Shown: positions 13,900 to 23,694 of the stretch, piece after piece
How positions within the stretch are numbered: position 1 is the stretch's first letter
Layout of the letters: each line of letters begins with the position of its first letter
Assembly: GCA_030426725.1 (NCBI GenBank)
Contig: JAUHXZ010000003.1
Span: forward strand, 1 to 64,000
DNA: 64,000 nt
Source of the DNA: Actinomycetes bacterium
GTDB taxonomy: Bacteria > Actinomycetota > Actinomycetes > Propionibacteriales > Propionibacteriaceae
Direction of reading: 5' to 3'
Position numbers and translations under genes: made by a program
The notes under the pieces: generated by a model
The model's database searches: none
The model's input: the letters and a program-made list of their open reading frames with translations, nothing else
Told to the model about the DNA's origin: nothing

Positions 13900-14973
13900 T
13901 CAGGCATCCGTCCGCAACTCGAACCAACCGCTGGCGGCGATCGGCCGGTAACCGAGTCGCCGGTTGATGGCGAGCATGTGCTCGTTCTCCGACGCGTTGC
14001 CCGTGATCAGCCTCCGGACCTGCGGCCACACGGCGGGAAGGACGGCGTGGTTGTGGGTCTTGGCCAGCATGCCGAGGCCATGCCCGCGGTGATCGCGCAG
14101 CACGAGGGTCTCCCACTGACCCGCGACGGCACGGTCCGGCTCGCGGATGAGGCGCGTGAACGCCACCAGTCGGCCGCTCGGGACGTGGCGGACGGCCGCG
14201 AAGAGCAGGTCGAGGCCCGCGGCCAGGAAGGCGTTGTCTCCGTCGAGGACGCGCTTCGGGTCCACCTGGGCCGGTTCCACGTCGGCGTCGCCCATCGGGA
14301 CGTCGCTGCTCATGGCGACGTGGAGGAGCGCCATGTCGCTCAGGAGTTCATCCGGGGTGGCGCCGCGCCAGGTGAGGACCTCGTAGTCGGCGGGGGTCGC
14401 CGCCCGCGCGGCGGATGCCGCGGCGTCCAGTTCCTCGGAGGAGGGCACGTCGAGCCCCGACATGGTCTCGATCTGGATGAGCCTGAATCCGCGCCCGAGC
14501 AGGAACCGCGCCGACGGCCCATCCGGGTCCAGCGCCCCGTCCCCCTGCACTCCCTTCAGTGAGCGCTCGCCGGCCGGCTCGAGAGGCTCCCATGTGAAGC
14601 TCTGGAACGTCCGGCGGCCGTGGGCCCGGGCGGCCGCGGTCATCTCGTCGTACAGGGCCGAGCCGATCCCCCGGCGTCTGAACCGGGGATCCACGACGAT
14701 GCCCATTTCCGCGAGGTGCAGGTTCTCGCGCCGCGGGGTGGACAGGGACCCGACCCCGAGAGGACTCCCGGAGCCATCGCGCGCGACGAAACGTTCCGTC
14801 AGCCGGTACTCGGAGCGCATGCTCTTGGCCCACAGCGCCTTCGCACCGGCCTCCACATCGTCGTCGCCGAACATATCCGTGGCGACCCCGCGCCACAGGC
14901 CCGCCTCGGCCACGAGGGCGTCGAAGTCCGGCCCCCGCGGTGAGGCGGGGGGCTGGTGCCGGGTGATGTACAC
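13900..14973 (-). CDS. GNAT family N-acetyltransferase (two GNAT-like halves)
   Basis: VVDPRFRRRGIGSALYDEM and LRDHRGHGLGMLAKTHNH acetyl-CoA binding motifs. Confidence 0.85.
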   Translation of the reverse strand: MYITRHQPPASPRGPDFDALVAEAGLWRGVATDMFGDDDVEAGAKALWAKSMRSEYRLTERFVARDGSGSPLGVGSLSTPRRENLHLAEMGIVVDPRFRRRGIGSALYDEMTAAARAHGRRTFQSFTWEPLEPAGERSLKGVQGDGALDPDGPSARFLLGRGFRLIQIETMSGLDVPSSEELDAAASAARAATPADYEVLTWRGATPDELLSDMALLHVAMSSDVPMGDADVEPAQVDPKRVLDGDNAFLAAGLDLLFAAVRHVPSGRLVAFTRLIREPDRAVAGQWETLVLRDHRGHGLGMLAKTHNHAVLPAVWPQVRRLITGNASENEHMLAINRRLGYRPIAASGWFELRTDA

Positions 14974-14993
14974 CCCTGAAGCGTACCCCGTAC

Positions 14994-17489
14994 TCAGGCG
15001 CGCTGAACCGCGTCGAAGCGCTCGACCGCGACGTCGACGGCTGCCTGCCTCGCCTGCGCCGCCTCGGCGTCGGTGAGGGTGCGGTCTGCCCGGAAACGCA
15101 GCGCGAACGCGAGCGACTTGCGGCCCTCACCCACCTGGTCCCCGGTGTAGACGTCGAACAGCGAGATGCTCTCGAGCAGATCGCCGGCTCCTTCGGTGAG
15201 CGCCTCCGCGACGGCTGCGGACGGAACGTCCTCGCCCACGATGAGGGCCACGTCCTCCTTGGCCAGCGGGAACGACGACAAAGTGCCGATCGTGCCGCCG
15301 AAGGAGGCCTTCGCCAGCAGCGCCCCGAGGTCGAACTCGACGGCGGCGGTGCGTTCCGGCAGACGCAGGGTGCGCACCACCTCGGGGTGCAGCTCGCCCG
15401 CATACCCGATGACCTCGCCGTCGAGCGCCAGCTCGGCGCAGCGGCCGGGGTGCCAGGGCGCCATCTCGGCGGAGCGACGGGTCACTCGGAGCCCCACGGC
15501 CGCCGCGACGCCCTCGGCGAGCGCGACCACGTGGGTCCAGTCCGCGGGAACGGCCGGTCCGGACCAGCCGGCCTGGAGCCAGTTGCCCGTGACGACGCCG
15601 GCGAGCAGGTGCGGCTGATGCGGGATCGCACCCTCGATCTGGGCGAGTTCCTCGTCGCTGGGCCGGGCCGAGACGCCGGGGCGCGGAGCGGCGCTGGGCT
15701 CGTCATCGGCCAGGTAGGCCCTCCCCTGCTCGAAGAGGGCGAGGTCCGTGAGGCTGCGCGACGTGTTCCGTCCCACCGCGGCCAGCAGTCCGGGAAGGAG
15801 GGTGGTGCGCAAGTAGGGATGCGTCTCGGCCAGCGGGTTCGCCAGACGGATGAGGCGACGGCGCGCGTCGTCGGCGGGAATCCCCAAGTGGTCGAGTTCC
15901 TCGGAGGAGGCGAAGGGCAGCGTGAGGATCTCGGTGAAGCCGATGCCCGCCGCCGCACGCAGCGCGGCGCGGCGGTCACGGATTACGGGGTCGAGTCCGC
16001 GGCTCACGGGCGGGACGGGCACACGCAGCCCGATCCGGTCGTAGCCGATGTGGCGGCCGACCTCTTCGACGATGTCGTAGGGGTCGACGAGGTCGCCACG
16101 CCAGCTCGGCACCTCGAGGGTGAGGGAGTCGCCGAGGGCGGTGACGGACACGCCGGCCGCCTCGAGGAGCCGCACGGACTCCTCCTGGTCGACTCGGGTG
16201 CCGAGCACCGCGGGAATGAGGCCGGCGCGGAGATCGACCCGGTGCGGCGCCGGGGTGCCCCCGACGATGGTCTCCGCGGTGACAGCGCCTCCGCCGTGCC
16301 TGGTCAGCAGGTCGGCGGCGCGGCGGGCGGCCGCGTAGGGAAGGTGCGGGTCCACGCCGCGCTCGAAGCGCTTGGAGGCCTCGGACGGCAGGCCGTGGCG
16401 GCGGAAGGTCCGCGACACCGACGGGGCGTCGAAGTGCGCTGCCTCCAGCACGATCGCGGTGGTGGACGCGGACACCTCGGTGGTCTCGCCGCCCATGACG
16501 CCCGCCAGCCCGATGGGGCCCGAGTCGTCGGTGATGAGCAGGTCGTCGTCGGCGTCGAGGACGCGTTCCTGGCCGTCCAGCGTGACGAGCCGTTCGCCCT
16601 CCCGGGCCATCCGGACCCGGATGGGTCCCTGCAGTCTGTCGGCGTCGTAGGCGTGCAGCGGCTGCCCCGACTCGAGCATCACGTAGTTGGTCACGTCGAC
16701 GGCCAGCGAGATGGACCGCACGCCCGAGGCGCGCAGCCGGTCCGCCATCCAGCGGGGGCTGGGAGCCTGGGGGTCGATGCCGTCGATGGTGAGCGCGACG
16801 AACGCCGAGCAGCGGTCACTCTCGAGCACGATCGGGTGTCCGCCCTCGACGGGGGCCGGAAGGTGGTGCCGGTACGGGTCCTCGAAGGAGACGGCCGACG
16901 TGATCGCCGCCTCGCGGGCCAGTCCGCGCATCGAGAGGCAGTACGACAGGTCCGGCGTGACGTCGAGGTCGAGCACCTCGTCGGAGTTCCACAGCAGGTC
17001 GATGGCGTCGTCGCCGGGCTCCGCCGAGCCGGGGGCGAGCACCATGATGCCGGCGTGGTCGTCGCCGAGTCCGATCTCGTCCTCGGCGCAGATCATGCCG
17101 TCGGAGATGTGGCCGTAGGTCTTGCGCGCGGAGATCTCGAAGTCGCCGGGCAGAACCGTGCCGGGCAGCGCCACGACGACGAGGTCGCCCTCCTCGAAGT
17201 TGAGCGCGCCGCAGACGATGCCGCGGCTGGCGGGGACATCGTCGGTGGCCGGATCGTTGTGGGCGCCGACGTCGACCCGGCAGTACCGGATGATCTTGCC
17301 CTTCTTCTGCGGCTCGTCGACGAAGCTGAGCACGCGGCCGACGGTCAGCGGCCCGGTGATGGGCGAGCCGGTGGACTCGATGTGCTCGACGGTGAGGCCG
17401 ACGCTGGTGAACCGTTCGGCCAAGGTCGCGGTGGTGACGTCGGACGGCAGCGTGACGAGGTCGCGCAGCCAGGAGACGGGGGCCTTCAT
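14994..17489 (-). CDS. pheT: Phenylalanyl-tRNA synthetase beta subunit
   Basis: MKAPVSWLRDLV start; tRNA-binding, B3/B4 and FDX-ACB-like domains; overlaps pheS. Confidence 0.96.
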   Translation of the reverse strand: MKAPVSWLRDLVTLPSDVTTATLAERFTSVGLTVEHIESTGSPITGPLTVGRVLSFVDEPQKKGKIIRYCRVDVGAHNDPATDDVPASRGIVCGALNFEEGDLVVVALPGTVLPGDFEISARKTYGHISDGMICAEDEIGLGDDHAGIMVLAPGSAEPGDDAIDLLWNSDEVLDLDVTPDLSYCLSMRGLAREAAITSAVSFEDPYRHHLPAPVEGGHPIVLESDRCSAFVALTIDGIDPQAPSPRWMADRLRASGVRSISLAVDVTNYVMLESGQPLHAYDADRLQGPIRVRMAREGERLVTLDGQERVLDADDDLLITDDSGPIGLAGVMGGETTEVSASTTAIVLEAAHFDAPSVSRTFRRHGLPSEASKRFERGVDPHLPYAAARRAADLLTRHGGGAVTAETIVGGTPAPHRVDLRAGLIPAVLGTRVDQEESVRLLEAAGVSVTALGDSLTLEVPSWRGDLVDPYDIVEEVGRHIGYDRIGLRVPVPPVSRGLDPVIRDRRAALRAAAGIGFTEILTLPFASSEELDHLGIPADDARRRLIRLANPLAETHPYLRTTLLPGLLAAVGRNTSRSLTDLALFEQGRAYLADDEPSAAPRPGVSARPSDEELAQIEGAIPHQPHLLAGVVTGNWLQAGWSGPAVPADWTHVVALAEGVAAAVGLRVTRRSAEMAPWHPGRCAELALDGEVIGYAGELHPEVVRTLRLPERTAAVEFDLGALLAKASFGGTIGTLSSFPLAKEDVALIVGEDVPSAAVAEALTEGAGDLLESISLFDVYTGDQVGEGRKSLAFALRFRADRTLTDAEAAQARQAAVDVAVERFDAVQRA

Positions 17490-18595
17490 CGGGCACCTCC
17501 AAGGATCGAACGGCTGAACCGGATGTCGCCCTCGACGAAGTCGCGGAGGTCCGGGGCGCCGGTGCGGAACATGACGGTGCGGTCGACGCCCATGCCGAAG
17601 GCGAAGCCCGAGTACACGTCGGTGTCGATCCCGCACGCCCGGAGCACGCGGGGGTTGACGACGCCGCAGCCGCCCCACTCGATCCACCCCTCGGACCGGC
17701 AGGTCCGGCAGGGGCGGTCGGGGTTGCCGACGGACTCGCCGTGGCACACGAAGCACTGCAGGTCGACCTCGCCGCTTGGCTCGGTGAACGGGAAGTAGTG
17801 GGGACGCATGCGGGTCTCGACGTCGCCGAACATCGCGCGGGCCAGGTGGTCAAGGGTCCCGCGGAGATCCGCCATGGAGATGCCCTTGTCCACGACGAGA
17901 CCCTCGAGCTGGTGGAAGACGGGCAGGTGGGTGGCGTCGTACTCGTCGGCGCGGAACACCTTGCCGGGGCTGACGACGTAGAGCGGGACACCGCGCTCGA
18001 GCAGCGCGCGGACCTGGACCGGGGAGGTCTGGGTGCGCAGCAGGGTGCCGGCCGACGGCGGATCCACCCAGAGGGTGTCCTGCAGCGCGCGAGCCGGGTG
18101 GTCCGGGGCGAGGTTGAGTGCGTCGAAGTTGTACCACTCGGCCTCGAGTTCCGGCCCGTCGGCGACCTGCCAGCCCATGCCGACGAACACGTCGATCATC
18201 TCGTCGATGAGGGTGGTGACGGGGTGGAGGGCGCCCTGCGGGGCCAGCGCCACCGGCAGAGTCATGTCGACGCGCTCCGCGACGAGCGCAGCCTCGAGTT
18301 CGGCCGCGGAGACGGCCTCCTGACGCTCGGCGAGGGCACGGTTGATCGCTGCGCGGGCCTGCCCGACCCGCTGCCCGGCCTCGCGACGGGCCTGCGGGGG
18401 CAGGGCGCCGATCTCCCGGTTGGCCAGTGCCAGCGGAGAGTTGTCCCCTGCGTGGTCGTGCCGCGCCGCCTTGAGGTCCGCCGTCGTTCCGGCGCCGGCG
18501 ATTGCGGCCAGAGCCGCGTCGACCGCGGACTGGATCGCGTCGGGATCGAGCGCGGCGACCTGCTTGGGGTCGAAGTTGTCATTGGGCCCGGACAC
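17486..18595 (-). CDS. pheS: Phenylalanyl-tRNA synthetase alpha subunit
   Basis: HPVTTLIDEMIDVFVGMGW, LLRTQTSPVQVR, FHQLEGLVVDKG, GMGVDRTVM. Confidence 0.97.
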   Translation of the reverse strand: MSGPNDNFDPKQVAALDPDAIQSAVDAALAAIAGAGTTADLKAARHDHAGDNSPLALANREIGALPPQARREAGQRVGQARAAINRALAERQEAVSAAELEAALVAERVDMTLPVALAPQGALHPVTTLIDEMIDVFVGMGWQVADGPELEAEWYNFDALNLAPDHPARALQDTLWVDPPSAGTLLRTQTSPVQVRALLERGVPLYVVSPGKVFRADEYDATHLPVFHQLEGLVVDKGISMADLRGTLDHLARAMFGDVETRMRPHYFPFTEPSGEVDLQCFVCHGESVGNPDRPCRTCRSEGWIEWGGCGVVNPRVLRACGIDTDVYSGFAFGMGVDRTVMFRTGAPDLRDFVEGDIRFSRSILGGAR

Positions 18596-19409
18596 GGTCT
18601 GGGGCCTCCTTCTGCGAGCGTCGTTGTGCGGAGGCGGTGGCGTACAGGCACACCGCCGCTGCGCTGGACAGGTTCAGGCTCTCGGCCTGGCCCCACATTG
18701 GCACGGCCACCACCTCGTCCGCCAGCCGGGCGTCCTCAGCCGGGAGGCCCCACGCCTCATTGCCCATGATCCAGGCGACGGGGCCGTTGAGTTCGCCCGC
18801 CGCGGCCTTCAGGTCGAGGGGTTGCCCGTCCCCGTCGGCGGCGAGGACCGTCATGCCGAGGCCCTTGACGCGGGCCACGGCGTCGTCTAGCGACGCGCCA
18901 GTGACGATTGGCATGTGGAACAGGCTGCCGACGGTGGAGCGGACCGTCTTGGGGTTGTAGATCTCCACGCTCCCCGAGGTCAGGATCACCGCGTCGGCAC
19001 CGAAGGCGTCGGCGCAGCGGATGACGGTGCCGGCATTGCCGGGGTCGCGGACCTGGGCGCAGATGACGACGAGGCGGGCGCCGTCGAGGACGTCCCAGCC
19101 GAAGTCCAGCTGACGGCACACCGCGATGATCCCCTGCGGGGTCACGGTGTCGCTGAGCTGGCGCATCTGGTGCTCGTCGGCGCGCGAGACGGGCACGTCG
19201 ACGCCGCCGAGGAGATCGGCGTGCTTGCCCGGGTCATCGACGATGATCTGTTCGACGAGGTTGGGGGCGGCGAGCGCCTCGCGAACCGCCTGGCGGCCCT
19301 CGACGAGGAACCGCCCGGTCAGGTCACGGCCGCGTCGCTGCGTGAGACGACGAACCGAACGCAGCACCGTGGAGTTGAGGCCGGGCGCGGCGTTCGGTTC
19401 GGTCGTCAT
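18579..19409 (-). CDS. TrmH/SpoU-family RNA 2'-O-methyltransferase
   Basis: LVVICAQVRDPGNAGTVIRCADAFGADAVIL, IMGNEAWGLP, LNLSSAAAVCLY SPOUT motifs. Confidence 0.92.
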   Translation of the reverse strand: MTTEPNAAPGLNSTVLRSVRRLTQRRGRDLTGRFLVEGRQAVREALAAPNLVEQIIVDDPGKHADLLGGVDVPVSRADEHQMRQLSDTVTPQGIIAVCRQLDFGWDVLDGARLVVICAQVRDPGNAGTVIRCADAFGADAVILTSGSVEIYNPKTVRSTVGSLFHMPIVTGASLDDAVARVKGLGMTVLAADGDGQPLDLKAAAGELNGPVAWIMGNEAWGLPAEDARLADEVVAVPMWGQAESLNLSSAAAVCLYATASAQRRSQKEAPDRVRAQ

Positions 19410-19419
19410 GCAGGCTGCC

Positions 19420-19785
19420 TCAGGCGGCGGCCGGCTGGTTGTCCTTGGCCACGGCGACCAGGGCGTTGAAGGCCGCGGTGTCGTTGACGGCGAGCTCGGC
19501 CAGCATCTTGCGGTCGACCTCGACACCGGCAGCCTTCAGGCCGCTGATGAAGCGGTTGTAGGTCATGCCCTCGGCCCGCACGGCCGCGTTGATCCGCTGG
19601 ATCCAGAGGCTGCGGAAGTCGCCCTTCTTCGCACGGCGGTCGCGGTACGAGTAGGTGGCGGAGTGGAGCATCTGCTCCTTGGCCTTGCGGTACAGGCGGG
19701 AGCGCTGACCGCGGTAGCCGGACGCGAGCTCGAGGACTTCACGGCGCTTCTTGTGCGCATTCACAGAACGCTTCACGCGTGCCAT
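19420..19785 (-). CDS. rplT: 50S ribosomal protein L20
   Basis: [38 protein letters not shown]. Confidence 0.98.
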   Translation of the reverse strand: MARVKRSVNAHKKRREVLELASGYRGQRSRLYRKAKEQMLHSATYSYRDRRAKKGDFRSLWIQRINAAVRAEGMTYNRFISGLKAAGVEVDRKMLAELAVNDTAAFNALVAVAKDNQPAAA

Positions 19786-19843
19786 GGGGGTTCTCCTTGA
19801 AAGATGTGGATGTCAGATGGGTGAGGTGCGGCTGGGCGCCGGT

Positions 19844-20050
19844 TCAGCGGCCCTTGTGCTTGCCGAGCAGCTTGCGGATCTTCTTCGCGTCCGCGGAGGA
19901 CACGTCGGTCGGGTTCGACAGGCGGCGCAGGCGGGTGGAGGCCTTGTGGGCGTTGAGGTGGCCCAGGTTGGCCTGGCGGCGGGTGAGCTTGCCCGACCCG
20001 GTGGTCTTGAACCGCTTCTTCGCGCCGGAGTGCGACTTCATCTTCGGCAT
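19844..20050 (-). CDS. rpmI: 50S ribosomal protein L35
   Basis: MPKMKSHSGAKKRFKTTGSGKL. Confidence 0.98.
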   Translation of the reverse strand: MPKMKSHSGAKKRFKTTGSGKLTRRQANLGHLNAHKASTRLRRLSNPTDVSSADAKKIRKLLGKHKGR

Positions 20051-20083
20051 ATGTGGCTCGCTTTCTTCTTGTGGTCGGCCTCG

Positions 20084-20767
20084 TCAGAGGTCGATGTCTG
20101 GGTCCATGTTGTCGGCGGGGCCACGCTTCTTCTTGTGGCCTCCGGAGTTGGCCGCGCGCATTTCCGCCTCCATCTGGCGTTCCTGCTCGGCCGCCTCGCG
20201 GCGCTCCGCCATGCGGCGGTCGCGGTCGGCTGCGTGCTCGGCCCGTGCCTCGGTCTTCTTCTTGGTGGGACCGAGCACCATCAGCATGTTGCGGCCGTCC
20301 TGCTTGGGGGCCGATTCGACGTAGCCGAACTCGGTGACGTCGTCCGCGAGGCGCTTGAGCAGTTCCATGCCCAGCTCGGGGCGGGACTGCTCGCGGCCAC
20401 GGAACATGATGGTGATCTTGACCTTGTCGCCGGCCTTGAGGAACCGGACGACGTGGCCCTTCTTCGTCTCGTAGTCGTGATCGTCGATCTTGAGGCGGAG
20501 CTTCATCTCCTTGGTGGTGACGTTCGACTGGTTGCGTCGGGCGTCGCGCACCTTCTGGGCGGCCTCGTACTTGAACTTGCCGTAGTCCATGAGCTTGGCC
20601 ACCGGCGGGCGGGCCATCGGCGCCACCTCGACAAGATCCAGATCGTTTTCCGCCGCCAGACGCAGGGCGTCCTCGACGCGCACGATGCCGACCTGCTCGC
20701 CGTTGGGGCCGACGAGCCGGACTTCGGGTACTCGGATGCGATCATTGATCCGCGGTTCAGTACTGAT
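20084..20767 (-). CDS. infC: Translation initiation factor IF-3 (probable ATC start)
   Basis: (I)[28 protein letters not shown]; conserved N-terminus begins at an ATC codon; upstream ATG in the ORF track is not family-like. Confidence 0.93.
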   Translation of the reverse strand: MSTEPRINDRIRVPEVRLVGPNGEQVGIVRVEDALRLAAENDLDLVEVAPMARPPVAKLMDYGKFKYEAAQKVRDARRNQSNVTTKEMKLRLKIDDHDYETKKGHVVRFLKAGDKVKITIMFRGREQSRPELGMELLKRLADDVTEFGYVESAPKQDGRNMLMVLGPTKKKTEARAEHAADRDRRMAERREAAEQERQMEAEMRAANSGGHKKKRGPADNMDPDIDL

Positions 20768-20809
20768 GTGTCCTCCAGGGTGAGTTGAACGGGGTACCGA
20801 CGAAAACGG

Positions 20810-20829
20810 CCCCTGCACATGCAGAGGCC
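20810..20829 (-). promoter_or_regulatory. infC leader hairpin (candidate attenuator/terminator)
   Basis: Minus strand GCCTCTGCA-TG-TGCAGGGGC followed by CGTTTTCG, between promoter region and infC. Confidence 0.5.
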
Positions 20830-20987
20830 TCACTCAACCCTGGACGACGCGGACGAACCGCTCATCGGGGCGACCCGGACGCCTGGGGCGACTCGGGTGG
20901 GATTGACTCCACTTTGCGCACGGACAGCCGAAGCCGCCGGATAACTCGGAACATCATACGCCTCGGTGCTGACGAACACCAATCGGG

Positions 20988-21485
20988 CTAGGCGCTCCGT
21001 GCCCAGCCGAATCCCCCGTCATCGAGCTCCACAAGTGAGTTGCCGTCGGCGAGCATCGCCACGACGTCGTCACCCACCACCATGGGGGCGGGTCCGGCCA
21101 CGTCGATGAGCAGCATCGTCGCCCCGGCGGGTTCCGCCGTGCCGGCGAGTTCGTCGAGGAGGCACGGCACCGGGCGGGCGTCGGCCTGCCATGCGCGCAG
21201 CGAGTCGTAGCCCGTGAACGCGAGAAGATAGGTGCCCGTCGGGTCGGCGAGGGTGACCGCGGCCATCTCCGCATGCCGGTCCGGGTCGGGTTCGCCGGTC
21301 CCGTCGCCGCTCGCGACGATCGGCATGAGGAGCCGCGACGTGCACAGGGCCACCACCGCCCGCAGGTAGGCGACGGCGTCCTCGCCTGAGCGCACCAACG
21401 CCGCCCGGACGAGTGGGTCGGGAGCACCGTCGTCGCCGGCGAACCTGGCGTTCGGCTGGCTCAGGGACCGGGGCAGTTCGGGCAT
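20988..21485 (-). CDS. SseB family protein
   Basis: MPELPRSLSQPNARFAGDDGAPDPLVRAAL start; SseB N-terminal domain pattern. Confidence 0.8.
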   Translation of the reverse strand: MPELPRSLSQPNARFAGDDGAPDPLVRAALVRSGEDAVAYLRAVVALCTSRLLMPIVASGDGTGEPDPDRHAEMAAVTLADPTGTYLLAFTGYDSLRAWQADARPVPCLLDELAGTAEPAGATMLLIDVAGPAPMVVGDDVVAMLADGNSLVELDDGGFGWARSA

Positions 21486-21540
21486 GCGGGCCACCCTAGC
21501 GCCCGGCTCCGGCGGGTGGGGACTGTGGGAGACTGGAGGC

Positions 21541-22011
21541 ATGCAGATCACGCTTCTGGCAACCATCGGAGTCGCGACGCTGATCCTGGCGATCACCGCC
21601 GGGGTCACGGCCCGGCACCGGCAGGTCCGCCCCGCCCTCATCGGGCTGGGCATCGCAGCCATGGTGGTGGGTCTGTACCTGACCGGCCTGACGCAGCTCG
21701 TCGCGGACGGGGTGCTCGCCGTCATCGACTGGTTCCAGCAGACGCCTTGGACCGACGTGACTACATGGGGTGTGGGCCTCCTGGGCGGCGGCCTGCTGCT
21801 CGCTGTCGTCGGGGCTTTCCTGCCCCGCCGCGCGAAGCAGGCACCGGCTGCTTCTCCGTCGAAGACACCCCCGGCCGCCAACGCGTCGAAGCCGCAGCAG
21901 GTCGAGAAGGGCCAGACGAAGCCGGCGCAGGTTCAGCAGCCGAAGGCGAAGGGCGTGGACCCGGAGGACGCCGAGATCGAGGAGTTGCTGCGCAAGCGCG
22001 GCATCATGTGA
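21541..22011 (+). CDS. Hypothetical small membrane protein with lysine-rich tail
   Basis: Three TM segments then KPQQVEKGQTKPAQVQQPKAKG tail. Confidence 0.65.
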   Translation: MQITLLATIGVATLILAITAGVTARHRQVRPALIGLGIAAMVVGLYLTGLTQLVADGVLAVIDWFQQTPWTDVTTWGVGLLGGGLLLAVVGAFLPRRAKQAPAASPSKTPPAANASKPQQVEKGQTKPAQVQQPKAKGVDPEDAEIEELLRKRGIM

Positions 22012-22015
22012 CGGG

Positions 22016-22543
22016 TCAGGCGTCCTGTTCGCCGTCGGCGTCGGGGGCGGGCGGCTGGTCGAGCAGAGCCGGGTCGACGTCGCGGGACGTTGCGCCGTTG
22101 CGTACCAGCCAGGTGCGCAGTTCGACGACCTTGCGCTGGCCGCCGGCGCCCTCGAGGGACTGGATGGCCAGCACGGCGCGCCGCTTGACCTCCCCGTCGC
22201 CCTTGATGATCAGGCCTGCCCAGGCGTCACCGGGCCTGAGCCGGACGCCGGCGATCTGGTCGACGCGGTAGCGGTGGACAATCGGCCCGTTGCGGACGAC
22301 CACCATGCCGTCGCGCGCCCACAGGTGGGAGTAGCCGACCGACAGCATGATGGCGACCATCAGCAGCACCATGAGCAGCAGGGTCCCGCCCTGAGCCCAG
22401 GTGACGCGGTCGCGGACGTCCTTGCCGATCGCCCACCAGCCGAACAGGGAGAACGACATGAGGACGATGGACAGCACGACGCCGGTGGCGAGCGCCGGGG
22501 CGCTCGTGTAGGACAGCCGCTCAGGGCCGGGCTGTTCGGTCAC
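22016..22543 (-). CDS. PH domain-containing membrane protein
   Basis: Two TM segments followed by MVVVRNGPIVHRYRVDQIAGVRLRPGDAW. Confidence 0.75.
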   Translation of the reverse strand: MTEQPGPERLSYTSAPALATGVVLSIVLMSFSLFGWWAIGKDVRDRVTWAQGGTLLLMVLLMVAIMLSVGYSHLWARDGMVVVRNGPIVHRYRVDQIAGVRLRPGDAWAGLIIKGDGEVKRRAVLAIQSLEGAGGQRKVVELRTWLVRNGATSRDVDPALLDQPPAPDADGEQDA

Positions 22544-23400
22544 AGACGGCAGGCGGCGAGTTCGGTCATGAGGATGCCGCGTGCCCCCGCCTCGTAGAGC
22601 CGGTCCATGAGGAGGTGGGCGCGTTCACGCGGCACGAGGACACGGACGGCGAACCAGCCCTCCTTGGCCAACGTCGACACGGTGGGCCCCTCGACGCCCG
22701 GCGCGAGGGCCGTGGTGGCGGGGAGGTTCTCCTCGGCGACGTTGTAGTCCATCATCAGGTAGTTCTGCGCGACGAGCACCGAATTGAGGCGCTCCTCGAG
22801 GCCGACGACCCCGGCGGGCAGCTCGGCATCGGTGCGGCGGATGAGGACGGCTTCGGACGTGCAGATCGCCTCGCCGAAGAGCTGCAGCCCCGCGCGCTTG
22901 AGGGTGGTGCCGGTGTCCACCACATCGGCGACGACATCGGCGACGCCGAGGCGGATCGCGGATTCGACGGCACCGTCGAGCTTGACGAGTTCCGCGTCGA
23001 TGCCGCGCTCCTGCAGGTAGCCGCGCAGCAGCCCTGGGTAGGACGTGGCGACGCGCTTGCCCTGAATGTCCTCGACGGTCATGGACGCGCCACCGGGGGC
23101 GGCGAAGCGGAACCGGGACCCGGCGAACCCGAGCTGCATGATCTCGACGGCGTCGGCACCCGAGTCCAGCAGCATGTCGCGCCCGGTGATGCCGACGTCG
23201 AGATGCCCGCGGCCGATGTAGACGGCGATGTCGCGGGGACGCAGGTAGTAGAACTCGACGCCGTGGTCGGCGTCGATGAGCGTCAGGTCCTTGGAGTCGG
23301 TGCGCTGCCGGTAGCCGGCGGCCCGCAGCATGGCGGCGGCGGGCTCGGCCAGGGCGCCCTTGTTGGGGACGGCGATGCGCAGGAGTCGTTCAGTGCTCAC
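22540..23400 (-). CDS. hisG: ATP phosphoribosyltransferase
   Basis: LRIAVPNKGALAEPAAAMLRAAGYR, DIAVYIGRGHLDVGITGRDML, VADVVADVVDTGTTL. Confidence 0.96.
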   Translation of the reverse strand: MSTERLLRIAVPNKGALAEPAAAMLRAAGYRQRTDSKDLTLIDADHGVEFYYLRPRDIAVYIGRGHLDVGITGRDMLLDSGADAVEIMQLGFAGSRFRFAAPGGASMTVEDIQGKRVATSYPGLLRGYLQERGIDAELVKLDGAVESAIRLGVADVVADVVDTGTTLKRAGLQLFGEAICTSEAVLIRRTDAELPAGVVGLEERLNSVLVAQNYLMMDYNVAEENLPATTALAPGVEGPTVSTLAKEGWFAVRVLVPRERAHLLMDRLYEAGARGILMTELAACRL

Positions 23401-23413
23401 GGAGTGCCCTTTG

Positions 23414-23677
23414 TCAGAGGTAGCGGTAGATGTCTTCGAGGTCGAGGTCGAGGGCGATCATCATCACCTGCAGGTGATACAGCAGCTGGCTGATCTCCTC
23501 GGCCGCCTGGTCCTTCGACTCGTATTCGGACGCCATCCAGACCTCGGCGGCCTCTTCGACGACCTTCTTGCCGATGGCATGGACCCCGGCGTCGAGTCGG
23601 GCGACGGTCCCGGAGCCCTCGGGGCGGGTCCGTGCGGTCTCGGTGAGCTGGTCGAAAAGCTGTTCGAAGGACTTCAC
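23414..23677 (-). CDS. hisE: Phosphoribosyl-ATP pyrophosphatase
   Basis: [43 protein letters not shown]. Confidence 0.95.
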   Translation of the reverse strand: MKSFEQLFDQLTETARTRPEGSGTVARLDAGVHAIGKKVVEEAAEVWMASEYESKDQAAEEISQLLYHLQVMMIALDLDLEDIYRYL

Positions 23678-23694
23678 GGCCCGCAGCCTACCGC

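Noticed and set aside
15387-17798. 803-aa plus-strand ORF
   Set aside because: Antisense shadow of pheT/pheS in high-GC DNA; composition is Arg/Gly/Val-rich with no recognisable motif.
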